Of a stretch of DNA of 10,302 nt, positions 1 to 5,738 are shown piece by piece (the stretch's first letter is position 1; each line of letters starts with the position of its first letter). The position numbers and the translations under genes are program-made. Under the pieces are notes generated by a model. It made no database searches and was not told the origin of the DNA. It was given only the letters and a program-made list of their open reading frames with translations. Source of the stretch: an uncultured Oscillospiraceae bacterium. GTDB taxonomy: Bacteria > Bacillota > Clostridia > Oscillospirales > Oscillospiraceae. The stretch lies in contig CALWXI010000081.1 of assembly GCA_944385455.1 (NCBI GenBank), positions 1 through 10,302 of the forward strand, written 5' to 3'.

Positions 1-569
1 TACCGGGGCGGACGGGTCCGGGTGGCGGCGTTGTGGGCGGTGATGGTGGTGCCCGTCTCCCGGTACACCTCCAGCGCCCGCAGGATCCGCTTCTCATCCG
101 ATGGGTGGAGCCGCGCCGCGGACTCCGGATCCACCCGCGCCAGCTCCGCCAGCAGCGGAGCGATGCCCTCCCGGCACAGCTGCCGTTCCAGCTCCTCCCG
201 CACGGCGCCGCCGCTCCGGCCCGGGGCAAAGTCCAGTCCCCGGACCAGGGCCTCCGCCCAGAGCCCGGTGCCGCCCACCACGATGGGCAGCCGGCCCCGG
301 GTCAAAATGTCCTCCACCACCGGTACCGCCGTCTGGACATACCGGGCAGCGGACCACTGCTCAGATGGATCCGCCACGGCGATCATATGGTGGGGCACAC
401 CCCCCATCTCCGCCGCCGTGGGGGCGGCGGTGCCGACGCTCATCCCACGGTAGATCTGCATGGAATCGGCGGAAACCACCTCCCCGCCGTACCGCCGGGC
501 CAGCAGTACACCCAGGGTGGTCTTCCCGCAGGCGGTAGGGCCCGCCACACAGACGATCTTGGGCGCCAT
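1..569 (-). CDS. miaA: tRNA dimethylallyltransferase MiaA (3' end cut by window edge)
   Basis: MiaA transfers the dimethylallyl group of DMAPP to N6 of adenosine 37 in tRNAs reading UNN codons, giving i6A, the substrate of MiaB. The frame opens at an ATG at 569 and stays open to base 1, giving 189 complete residues of a protein usually about 300 to 320 long. Visible motifs are the P-loop GPTACGKT (residues 11-18), the substrate-binding SADSMQIYRGM (33-43), GGTGLWAEAL (99-108) and the conserved HPSDEKRILRALEVYRETG (155-173). The usual P-loop has Ser where this one has Cys (GPTASGKT). The start is supported by a double GGAGG run at 572-580, just upstream of the ATG. It lies 21 bases after the flavoprotein stop and is the last visible gene of the operon. 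The identification is firm. The C-terminal part, including the rest of the tRNA-binding region, lies outside the window. Confidence 0.96.
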   Translation of the reverse strand, partial: MAPKIVCVAGPTACGKTTLGVLLARRYGGEVVSADSMQIYRGMSVGTAAPTAAEMGGVPHHMIAVADPSEQWSAARYVQTAVPVVEDILTRGRLPIVVGGTGLWAEALVRGLDFAPGRSGGAVREELERQLCREGIAPLLAELARVDPESAARLHPSDEKRILRALEVYRETGTTITAHNAATRTRPPR

Positions 570-590
570 GGCCTCCCTCCTCTCTGAATC

Positions 591-1184
591 CTACGCCTCC
601 GCGCCCAGCCGTCCGGCTTCCGCCAGGGCCGGCGCCAGGCGCTCTCCCGCCAGAGCGGGATCCAGATCCAGCCCTCCGGCAAAAACATAGGAGAACCGCC
701 GGACTCCGAACATGGCGGCCAGCTGCCGCCAGTGCAGCACCCCCGCGCTCTCCGGCCGCTCCACGTCTCCGCCGCTGGTGAGATACACCAGCTCCTCCGC
801 AGCGCAGTCTCCATGACAGCCGTGGGCGTCATAATGATACGTCACCCCGTTGGCGGAGATGTATTCGATATAGGTCCGCAGGGCCGCCGGATAGCTCAGG
901 TCCCAGAAGGGGGCCGCCACCACGATCCGGTCCGCCGCCCGCAGCTGCCGGGCCAGATCAAATACCGGGGCATCCCATGCCCCCACGGAGGCCAGAGCCT
1001 GCCGCGCGTCCAGCGCCGCGGCGTCAAAGGGCCGCAGAGCCAGCAGCGCCTCCGGTGATACCGTCTCCACCTGCCAGTCCGGGTGTGATTTGGAAAACGC
1101 CTCCAGATAGGCCTTTGCCAGCGCCAGCGTCCGGGAGGCTTCTCCCCGCTGGCTGATGCAGCAGTTGACAAACAGCAGTTTCAT
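591..1184 (-). CDS. flavodoxin-fold NAD(P)H-dependent oxidoreductase (azoreductase-like)
   Basis: This is a predicted cytoplasmic FMN-binding reductase of the flavodoxin_2 / NADH-azoreductase-like group, 197 residues from the chosen start. The N-terminus MKLLFVNCCIS is a first beta strand followed by a phosphate-binding loop (SQRGEASRT, 11-19). The most diagnostic stretch is APFWDLSYPAALRTYIEYI (91-109), matching the family pattern of an aromatic/Pro loop that contacts the flavin followed by a helix. GVTYHY (113-118) and a second loop at YLTSGGD (134-140) follow. An in-frame TTG at 1205 would add seven residues. I prefer the ATG at 1184 because GAAGGGGAG sits seven bases before it and the protein then starts directly at the first strand. 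It begins four bases after the stop of the DUF6440-like gene, so translational coupling is likely. Substrate is unknown: azo dyes and quinones are common in vitro substrates of relatives but need not be physiological. Cys-rich spots (C8, C9, C123, C127) are notable. Confidence 0.82.
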   Translation of the reverse strand: MKLLFVNCCISQRGEASRTLALAKAYLEAFSKSHPDWQVETVSPEALLALRPFDAAALDARQALASVGAWDAPVFDLARQLRAADRIVVAAPFWDLSYPAALRTYIEYISANGVTYHYDAHGCHGDCAAEELVYLTSGGDVERPESAGVLHWRQLAAMFGVRRFSYVFAGGLDLDPALAGERLAPALAEAGRLGAEA

Positions 1185-1188
1185 TCCG

Positions 1189-1371
1189 TCACTCCCCTTC
1201 CGCAACCGGTGTCACCATCACCCGGCCGTCCGGCCGCAGCAGCGGCGTCAGCCCGCCGGAATTCCCGGCGCAGTGATAGAGATAATTTACACCCGTCTCC
1301 CGGTCCACCCAGATCTCCGTGATATTCAGGGCTCCCTGGCTGTACGTCTTGATGAATCGATCCTTTCCCAT
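1189..1371 (-). CDS. small DUF6440-like protein, function unknown
   Basis: This 60-residue protein has no known function. Its core resembles the short DUF6440 family found mainly in Firmicutes: a strand-rich start RFIKTYSQG (5-13), then WVDRETGVNYLYH (21-33), then GNSGGLTPLLRPDGR (36-50). The pattern 'VD.ETGVNYL' followed by 'GGLTPLL..DG' is what I recall as the hallmark of that family; I could not run a profile search. No signal peptide or membrane segment is visible, so it is probably cytoplasmic. An upstream in-frame ATG at 1407 would add twelve residues of low-quality sequence. The ATG at 1371 is preferred because AGGGAGGT at 1380-1387 is correctly spaced for it. Its stop codon lies inside the ribosome binding region of the next gene, the flavoprotein, which starts four bases later. 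This suggests the two proteins are made together. Confidence 0.75.
   Translation of the reverse strand: MGKDRFIKTYSQGALNITEIWVDRETGVNYLYHCAGNSGGLTPLLRPDGRVMVTPVAEGE
1192..1200 (-). promoter_or_regulatory. ribosome binding site that decides the flavoprotein start
   Basis: GAAGGGGAG reads on the minus strand and ends seven bases before the ATG at 1184. It overlaps the last codons of the DUF6440-like gene. It argues for the 1184 ATG over the in-frame TTG at 1205, which lies upstream of this site and so cannot use it. Confidence 0.6.
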
Positions 1372-1379
1372 ACTTCGCG

Positions 1380-1387
1380 ACCTCCCT
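1380..1387 (-). promoter_or_regulatory. ribosome binding site that decides the DUF6440-like start
   Basis: AGGGAGGT on the minus strand lies eight bases before the ATG at 1371. It supports a 60-residue protein rather than the longer 72-residue reading from 1407. A small hairpin (1387-1402) abuts this site. Confidence 0.6.
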
Positions 1388-1402
1388 GCCGCTGAGGCGG
1401 CA
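1387..1402 (-). other. short inverted repeat in the mutL to DUF6440 gap
   Basis: TGCCGC-CTCA-GCGGCA on the minus strand can form a six-base-pair stem with a four-base loop. It sits directly 5' of the DUF6440-like ribosome binding site, in the largest intergenic gap of the window (67 bases). No T-run follows, so it is not an intrinsic terminator. It could be an mRNA processing or stability element or modulate ribosome access, but in GC-rich DNA a stem this short can arise by chance. Confidence 0.3.
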
Positions 1403-1438
1403 TTCATATTTGCAGTATGCGCGGGCCAGCGGCATTCC

Positions 1439-3577
1439 TCACGCCCGCTTGAACATCTTCTCCAGCTCGTACTTCGTCAGCTTCACGGCCACCGGGCGGC
1501 CATGGGGGCAGAAGCGCACTTCTCCCCGCTGGACCTTGTCCACCAGCACCCGCAGTTCCGCAGGATCGCTCTTCCAGCCCCCTTTGATGGCCGCCTTGCA
1601 GGCCATGGTGTGCAGCAGGCTCTCCCGCCGCTCTTCCAGACTGCGGCCCGCCCGCAGCTGACCGGCAAACTCCTCCAGCACGGCAGCAGCGTCTCCGGCG
1701 TCGATGTCCGAGGGCACCTCCCGGACCAGCACCGCGCCGTCTCCAAAGTCCTCGCAGGCAAAGCCTGCCTGCTCCAGCAGCTCCAGATTCTCCAGCAGCA
1801 GCGCCGCATCCTCCCGTTCCAGCTGCACCGCCGCAGGCTGCAGCAGCGTCTGGCGCATGGGAGGCGTCTTGGCCGAGCACATCCGGTCGAAATTGATCCG
1901 CTCGTGCGCGGCGTGCTTGTCGATGAGCCAGACGCAGCCGTCGGCGCTTTCGCAGACGATGTAGGTCCGCAGCACCTCTCCGGCAATGCGCCAGGGGGCC
2001 TCCTCCGCCGGCAGCGCCTGTTGCCCCGGCACCTGGTCCCCGTCCGGAATGGCGGGAATAAGGGGCTTGCCGGGCATCTCCAGCTCCGCCCGCGCTGTCA
2101 CAGAGGCAGGAGCCGCAGAGATGGCGGACATCCGGCGGGACGGCGCTTCCTCCGAAGAGCGCTCCCGGGGCTGCTGCGCGGCGGGACCGCGCCCCCCGGC
2201 AGTGTCCGATGCAGGAGTTCCGTTTCTCCCACTCTCCGTATCCTGCGTCTGCCGGACCGTCCGATAGGTAAATCCCCCTGTGCTGTCCGCCACGGCAGCG
2301 TGCTTCCATTCCGTATCAAACACAGGCCGGACCGGAGACTTTCCCCCAAAGAGCGGCGCCTCCGCAGCGGCACTGGCTTCCCGGGCCGGAGCGGACAGCG
2401 GGGACCGGACTCCTTCCGCCGCCTTCCTGCCTTGTGCATGGTACGCAGCGGCATCCGTACACCGGGATGCGGTCTCCTGCCGGGCTGCCGCTTTCTCCGC
2501 CTCCTGTGCCCGATAGGCGGCGGCATCCATGCGCTGGAAAAACGCCTCCGGCCGGGGCGCGGCCTTGGGCGGCGCGGCCACAGCGCCGCCCCGGGCTTCC
2601 AGGGCGTCCAGCACGGTGTGGTACACCGCGTCGAACACCTCCCGTTCCCGGGCAAATTTCACCTGTGTCTTGGCAGGGTGGACGTTTACGTCCACCGCCG
2701 CGGCCGGCAGCGTCACCGACAGCACACACCCCGGGAATTTTCCCTTCATGATCTGGTTGCGGTAGCCTTCCTCCAGGGCCGCCGTCAGCAGCTGGGACTT
2801 GATGTACCGGCCGTTGACGAAGAAGGTCTGCATGGCCCGGGAGCCCCGGCCCATGAGCGGCGCGGTAATGAATCCGCTGACGGCCACCTCGCCGCCCCGG
2901 CCCTCCGCCGCCACCAGCCCCCGGGCAAAATCCCGGCCCAGGGCGGCGTAAACGGCGGAGTCCAGACGTCCGTCGCCGGGAGTGTGCATGGCCTCCGTCC
3001 CATCCTTGACGAAACGGAAGGACACCGCCGGGTGGGACAGCGCCAGATGCTGCATGAGCCCCGCCACGGCGGCGGTCTCGGCACTGTCCTTGCGCATAAA
3101 TTTCAGCCGGGCAGGAGTGTTGAAAAACAGGTCCCGGACGGCGATGGCGGTGCCCTCCGGCGCGCCGGCCTCCTCCACCTGTCCGGCCTGGCCGCCCTCC
3201 AGGCGCAGCACGGCGCCCGCAGCGTCTCCCGCGCGGCGGGTGAGAATCTCCACCCGACTGACGGCGGCAATGGCCGCCAGGGCCTCGCCCCGGAAACCCA
3301 GGGTCCCGATGGCTCCCAGGTCCTCCGCCCGGCGGAGCTTGGAGGTGGCATGGCGCAAAAAGGCGGTGGGCAGCTGGCTTGGCGCGATGCCGCAGCCGTT
3401 GTCCGTCACCCGGATCAGCCCCATGCCTCCCCGGCGGATCTCCACCACCACGGCGGAGGCTCCGGCATCCAGGGCATTTTCCACCAGCTCCTTCACCACG
3501 CTGGCCGGCCGCTCCACCACCTCGCCGGCGGCGATGAGGTCCGCCACGTGGGCGGGCAGTTGTCGGATCTCAGGCAT
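1439..3577 (-). CDS. mutL: DNA mismatch repair protein MutL, endonuclease type
   Basis: MutL is the 712-residue partner of MutS. After mismatch recognition it nicks the strand to be repaired. The N-terminal GHKL ATPase shows all key motifs: VKELVENALDAG with E33 and N34 (28-39), DNGCGI (59-64), HATSK (76-80), GFRGEAL (94-100) and later NVHPAKTQVKF (298-308). A Pro/Ala/Arg-rich linker runs from about 335 to 520. The C-terminal dimerisation/endonuclease domain has DKHAAHERI (553-561), AC at 659-660 followed by KAAIKGG, and CPHGRP (690-695), which bind the catalytic metals. The canonical motif is DQHA(X)2E(X)4E; here it reads DKHA..E....D. QTLLQP (576-581) is a likely beta-clamp site at the position of the Bacillus subtilis one. 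The start is set by a perfect AAAGGAGG at 3585-3592, seven bases upstream. It follows the AEC gene by 30 bases and lies three genes downstream of mutS. Confidence 0.97.
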   Translation of the reverse strand: MPEIRQLPAHVADLIAAGEVVERPASVVKELVENALDAGASAVVVEIRRGGMGLIRVTDNGCGIAPSQLPTAFLRHATSKLRRAEDLGAIGTLGFRGEALAAIAAVSRVEILTRRAGDAAGAVLRLEGGQAGQVEEAGAPEGTAIAVRDLFFNTPARLKFMRKDSAETAAVAGLMQHLALSHPAVSFRFVKDGTEAMHTPGDGRLDSAVYAALGRDFARGLVAAEGRGGEVAVSGFITAPLMGRGSRAMQTFFVNGRYIKSQLLTAALEEGYRNQIMKGKFPGCVLSVTLPAAAVDVNVHPAKTQVKFAREREVFDAVYHTVLDALEARGGAVAAPPKAAPRPEAFFQRMDAAAYRAQEAEKAAARQETASRCTDAAAYHAQGRKAAEGVRSPLSAPAREASAAAEAPLFGGKSPVRPVFDTEWKHAAVADSTGGFTYRTVRQTQDTESGRNGTPASDTAGGRGPAAQQPRERSSEEAPSRRMSAISAAPASVTARAELEMPGKPLIPAIPDGDQVPGQQALPAEEAPWRIAGEVLRTYIVCESADGCVWLIDKHAAHERINFDRMCSAKTPPMRQTLLQPAAVQLEREDAALLLENLELLEQAGFACEDFGDGAVLVREVPSDIDAGDAAAVLEEFAGQLRAGRSLEERRESLLHTMACKAAIKGGWKSDPAELRVLVDKVQRGEVRFCPHGRPVAVKLTKYELEKMFKRA
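2432..2527 (-). repeat. duplicated DAAAYxAQ segment in the MutL linker
   Basis: The linker of MutL contains the octapeptide DAAAYRAQ (residues 351-358, bases 2504-2527) and again DAAAYHAQ (375-382, bases 2432-2455), 24 residues apart. Both copies are followed by Lys/Ala-rich sequence (EAEKAAARQ and GRKAAEG). The DNA copies differ at several synonymous positions, so if this is a duplication it is not recent. It could instead be convergent low-complexity sequence. Confidence 0.55.
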
Positions 3578-3607
3578 ACAGAGTCCTCCTTTCCGATCTG
3601 CGGGGCG

Positions 3608-4519
3608 TCACACGAACAGCGCTACCGCCAGCGGGATGGTAACAATGGAGAGCACCGTGGTAAGAAACGTCACCTGGGCCATGGCGTCGGCATCGCCGTT
3701 GAATTCCAGGCACAGCATGGTGCCGTTGACGGCGGCGGGCATGGCCATCTGGGCCACTGCCACGCCCAGCACCAGCGGATCGGTTCCCATCATGTGCAGC
3801 ACGGCTCCCAGCGCGGCGGGCATGGCCAGCAGCCGCACCGCTGAAAGGATCCACATCCGCGCGGAGGTCAGCACCTGCCGGGCGGACATGCCCGCCAGCA
3901 TGGAACCCAGCACCAGCAGGGAAAGCGGAATGTTCACATCGCCCACGATCTCCGCCATGGCGCCGATCATTGGCGGCACATGGATGCCCGCCAGAGTCAG
4001 CACCAGGGTGATGAGCGCCATGATGATACACGGGGAGAGCAGCTGCTTCCAGTGGAAGCGGAGCTTCCCGCTGAGCATCAGGGGACCCAGGGAATAATTG
4101 AGGAGGTTGAAGGGCATCACCAGAATCACGGCGTAGAAAAGTCCCGTGTGGCCGAAGATGGCCTCCACCAGCGGATAGCCGATGAAGCCCACGTTGGGGA
4201 AGGAGAGCAGAAAGCGCCACACGCCCACCTGCTTCGGCGTCCCCCCCACCAGCGGAGGCACAATCAGCACAAAGACGAACTCCAGGGCGTAAAACACCAC
4301 CGCCACACCCAGGACGGACAGCACCTCCCCCACGCCGGGAAGGTTTTCCTCATTGGCCACGGAGGAGAGGATCAGCGCCGGGGTGGTGATGTTGAGGATC
4401 AGCTTGGAGAGCTTCTGGTTGATCTCGCCCCCCAGGTAACCCAGCCGGTGGGCCAGATACCCGATGCCCACGGCAAACAAAATGACCACCATTTCATTGA
4501 ATGTATCCTGAAAACTCAT
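3608..4519 (-). CDS. AEC (auxin efflux carrier) family transporter
   Basis: This is an inner-membrane secondary transporter of the AEC family, 303 residues, close to the family's usual length. About ten hydrophobic helices can be followed through the sequence. Recognisable family features are LILNITTPALIL (40-51) in the second helix, the FPNVGFIGYPLVEAIFG block (107-123) with conserved Asn, Gly and Pro residues, GDVNIPLSLLVLGSMLAG (193-210), MPAAVNGTMLCLEF (260-273) and the last helix TFLTTVLSIVTIPL (284-297). Bacterial members carry small organic acids such as malate or malonate, and some carry amino acids, but the substrate cannot be read from the sequence. The start is supported by GGAGGGAG at 4529-4536, which overlaps the end of the preceding gene. 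It sits 18 bases after the PH-like gene and 30 before mutL, so it is probably co-transcribed. Nothing links it biochemically to mismatch repair. Confidence 0.9.
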   Translation of the reverse strand: MSFQDTFNEMVVILFAVGIGYLAHRLGYLGGEINQKLSKLILNITTPALILSSVANEENLPGVGEVLSVLGVAVVFYALEFVFVLIVPPLVGGTPKQVGVWRFLLSFPNVGFIGYPLVEAIFGHTGLFYAVILVMPFNLLNYSLGPLMLSGKLRFHWKQLLSPCIIMALITLVLTLAGIHVPPMIGAMAEIVGDVNIPLSLLVLGSMLAGMSARQVLTSARMWILSAVRLLAMPAALGAVLHMMGTDPLVLGVAVAQMAMPAAVNGTMLCLEFNGDADAMAQVTFLTTVLSIVTIPLAVALFV

Positions 4520-4537
4520 CGCTTGCTGCTCCCTCCG

Positions 4538-4984
4538 TTATGTTTCCCAGTTCCGGCCGTAGCCCAGGGCGTCCACCAGCGCCCGCAGCGCCTCATCCCC
4601 GCCGGGGGCGGGACGCAGCAGCAGATGGTTTTTCCCGTCGGTTTCAATGTTCACGATGTGATTTTCGCCCTTTTTCCAGCAATAGACCTTGCGGATGGAG
4701 ACGCGGGGAACAATGTCGCCGCCCAGGTCCAGGACATCCTCCGTCAGCGTCCAGCGGACCGTCCGCCCGCCGCCGGCAAACAGCGGCGTCAGATAGCTTT
4801 TCAGCCCCCAGTACAGCGCCAGGGCAATCACCGCCGAGCCGATCTGCAGGCCGATGCCGCTCAGTCCCCGGCGGGCCATATAGGCCGCCGCTGCCAGCAG
4901 CAGCAATACCGCTGCCGCCAGGGACACCAGCCACGGCGCCCACCGGCGCCAGCCCCCCTGTTCCAGCTGAATTTCTCCGGACAT
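4538..4984 (-). CDS. two-helix membrane protein with PH-like C-terminal domain, unknown function
   Basis: I do not recognise a named family for this 148-residue protein. It begins with a short charged stretch, then a strong membrane helix (about 17-36, Ala/Leu-rich) ending in ARRG. A second helix runs about 43-60 (IGLQIGSAVIALALYWG). The remaining soluble part (about 74-145) alternates short strands and ends in a helix: WTLTEDVLDLG, VSIRKVYCWKKGENHIVNIET, NHLLLRP, then EALRALVDALGY. Two N-terminal helices plus a strand-rich domain with a final helix is the layout of bacterial PH-like or YcxB-like proteins. That comparison is inference from pattern, not a profile match. The hairpin topology would leave both ends on the same, probably cytoplasmic, side. 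The start has AAAGGAG at 4995-5001, which overlaps the stop of the CPBP protease gene 16 bases upstream, suggesting coupled expression and possibly a joint function. Confidence 0.75.
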   Translation of the reverse strand: MSGEIQLEQGGWRRWAPWLVSLAAAVLLLLAAAAYMARRGLSGIGLQIGSAVIALALYWGLKSYLTPLFAGGGRTVRWTLTEDVLDLGGDIVPRVSIRKVYCWKKGENHIVNIETDGKNHLLLRPAPGGDEALRALVDALGYGRNWET

Positions 4985-5000
4985 CTCGTTCTCTCTCCTT

Positions 5001-5705
5001 TCAGCCCAAAGCCCACACGCGCAGGGCGTTGGCCGCCGCGTGGAGGCCGATGGATGTCCACAGCGTGCCGCTGCGGTCGTAGGCCCAGGCCAGCACCGCG
5101 CCGGGCACCAGATACTGCACCATCAGCAGAAAATAGGTAAGATCCCGGTGTTCCACCGCGAACTGCCACACATGCAGCAGCGCGAAGAGCAGGCAGCTGA
5201 CGGCGTAGGCCAGCAGGGCGCTCTTGCCCCGCAGCCCCCCGAACACCAGCCCCCGGAACAAAACCTCCTCCACAAAGGGCGCTAAGAACACCACGATCAG
5301 AAGCGTCATGTGAGGCGCGTCGTCGATCTGGGCGGAGATGGCCATGTTATTGAGGTTGGTACGGTTGTCCACCAGCAGGTTCGTCAGCCGGTAGACCAGC
5401 TCATTGAGGCCGTACAGCGCCACCAGCCCAGCCGCCAGCGTCTGCAGCGCCAGCCCGGCCTCCTCCGCCAGACGCCGGGTGGTCCGCGCCAGAAAGCCGT
5501 GGAAAATCACCACCGTCACGGCGAAGAGAATATAGTAATAGAGAACATTTTCCAGCGCCTGGGACAGCGGTATTCCCAGCAGCCGCTCCAGAATGCGGAA
5601 CATGGGACCCGCGGCGAAGGGCAGGACCAATAAGTAGATCACAAACAGCGCGGTGCCCGCCGCCTGTTCGCCCGCCGTCAGATGGGCGGATGCTCGTTTT
5701 GCCAT
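5001..5705 (-). CDS. CPBP-family intramembrane metalloprotease
   Basis: This 234-residue polytopic membrane protein belongs to the CPBP (CAAX protease / bacteriocin-processing) family. All three active-site motifs are present: EExxxR as FVEEVLFRG (144-152; E146, E147, R151), FxxxH as FALLH (174-178) and HxxxN as HAAAN (222-226). These are the residues that in the family activate water or bind metal within the membrane. Hydrophobic segments are visible at about 16-33, 52-72, 88-107, 132-150, 163-180, 190-209 and 213-230. The loop around 110-130 is rich in Asn and Asp. Relatives in Firmicutes act in bacteriocin self-immunity or process membrane substrates, but no bacteriocin gene is seen here. 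GGGAGGG at 5710-5716 precedes the start. The gene follows mutS by 33 bases and precedes the PH-like gene by 16, so it is part of the operon. Substrate unknown. Confidence 0.9.
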   Translation of the reverse strand: MAKRASAHLTAGEQAAGTALFVIYLLVLPFAAGPMFRILERLLGIPLSQALENVLYYYILFAVTVVIFHGFLARTTRRLAEEAGLALQTLAAGLVALYGLNELVYRLTNLLVDNRTNLNNMAISAQIDDAPHMTLLIVVFLAPFVEEVLFRGLVFGGLRGKSALLAYAVSCLLFALLHVWQFAVEHRDLTYFLLMVQYLVPGAVLAWAYDRSGTLWTSIGLHAAANALRVWALG

Positions 5706-5724
5706 GCTTCCCTCCCGACGCTCT

Positions 5725-5738
5725 CCGGCCCCTGCCGG
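5725..5738 (-). other. short inverted repeat just after the mutS stop
   Basis: CCGGC-AGGG-GCCGG on the minus strand starts at the base after the mutS TGA and can form a five-base-pair GC stem. No T-run follows, and the CPBP ribosome binding site comes next, so it is unlikely to terminate transcription. It could mark mRNA processing between mutS and the membrane genes. A stem this short is weak evidence in GC-rich DNA. Confidence 0.25.

Noticed and set aside
1181..1435. An 84-codon minus-strand frame starting three bases after the mutL stop
   Set aside because: It overlaps the DUF6440-like gene in another frame, becomes Ala/Gly/Arg-rich, and its ATG has no properly spaced ribosome binding site. 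The overlapping 60-residue protein has family-like motifs and a good site.
1319..3844. An 841-codon open frame on the plus strand, antisense to mutL and parts of its neighbours
   Set aside because: The translation is rich in Arg, Gly, His and Pro with no recognisable motif. It lies antisense to mutL, whose ATPase and endonuclease motifs are unambiguous. Strong G/C preference at third codon positions removes stops from this antisense frame.
2982..4097. A 371-codon plus-strand frame spanning the mutL start and the AEC gene
   Set aside because: It is antisense to two well-supported genes, crosses their junction, and is Ser/Ala/Arg-rich with no motif.
3980..5140. A 386-codon plus-strand frame across the AEC, PH-like and CPBP genes
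   Set aside because: It spans three real minus-strand genes and has His/Gln-rich shadow composition with no domain.
5706..5738. Intrinsic terminator between mutS and the CPBP gene
   Set aside because: The stem is only five base pairs and has no following T-run, and the next gene's ribosome binding site follows immediately.
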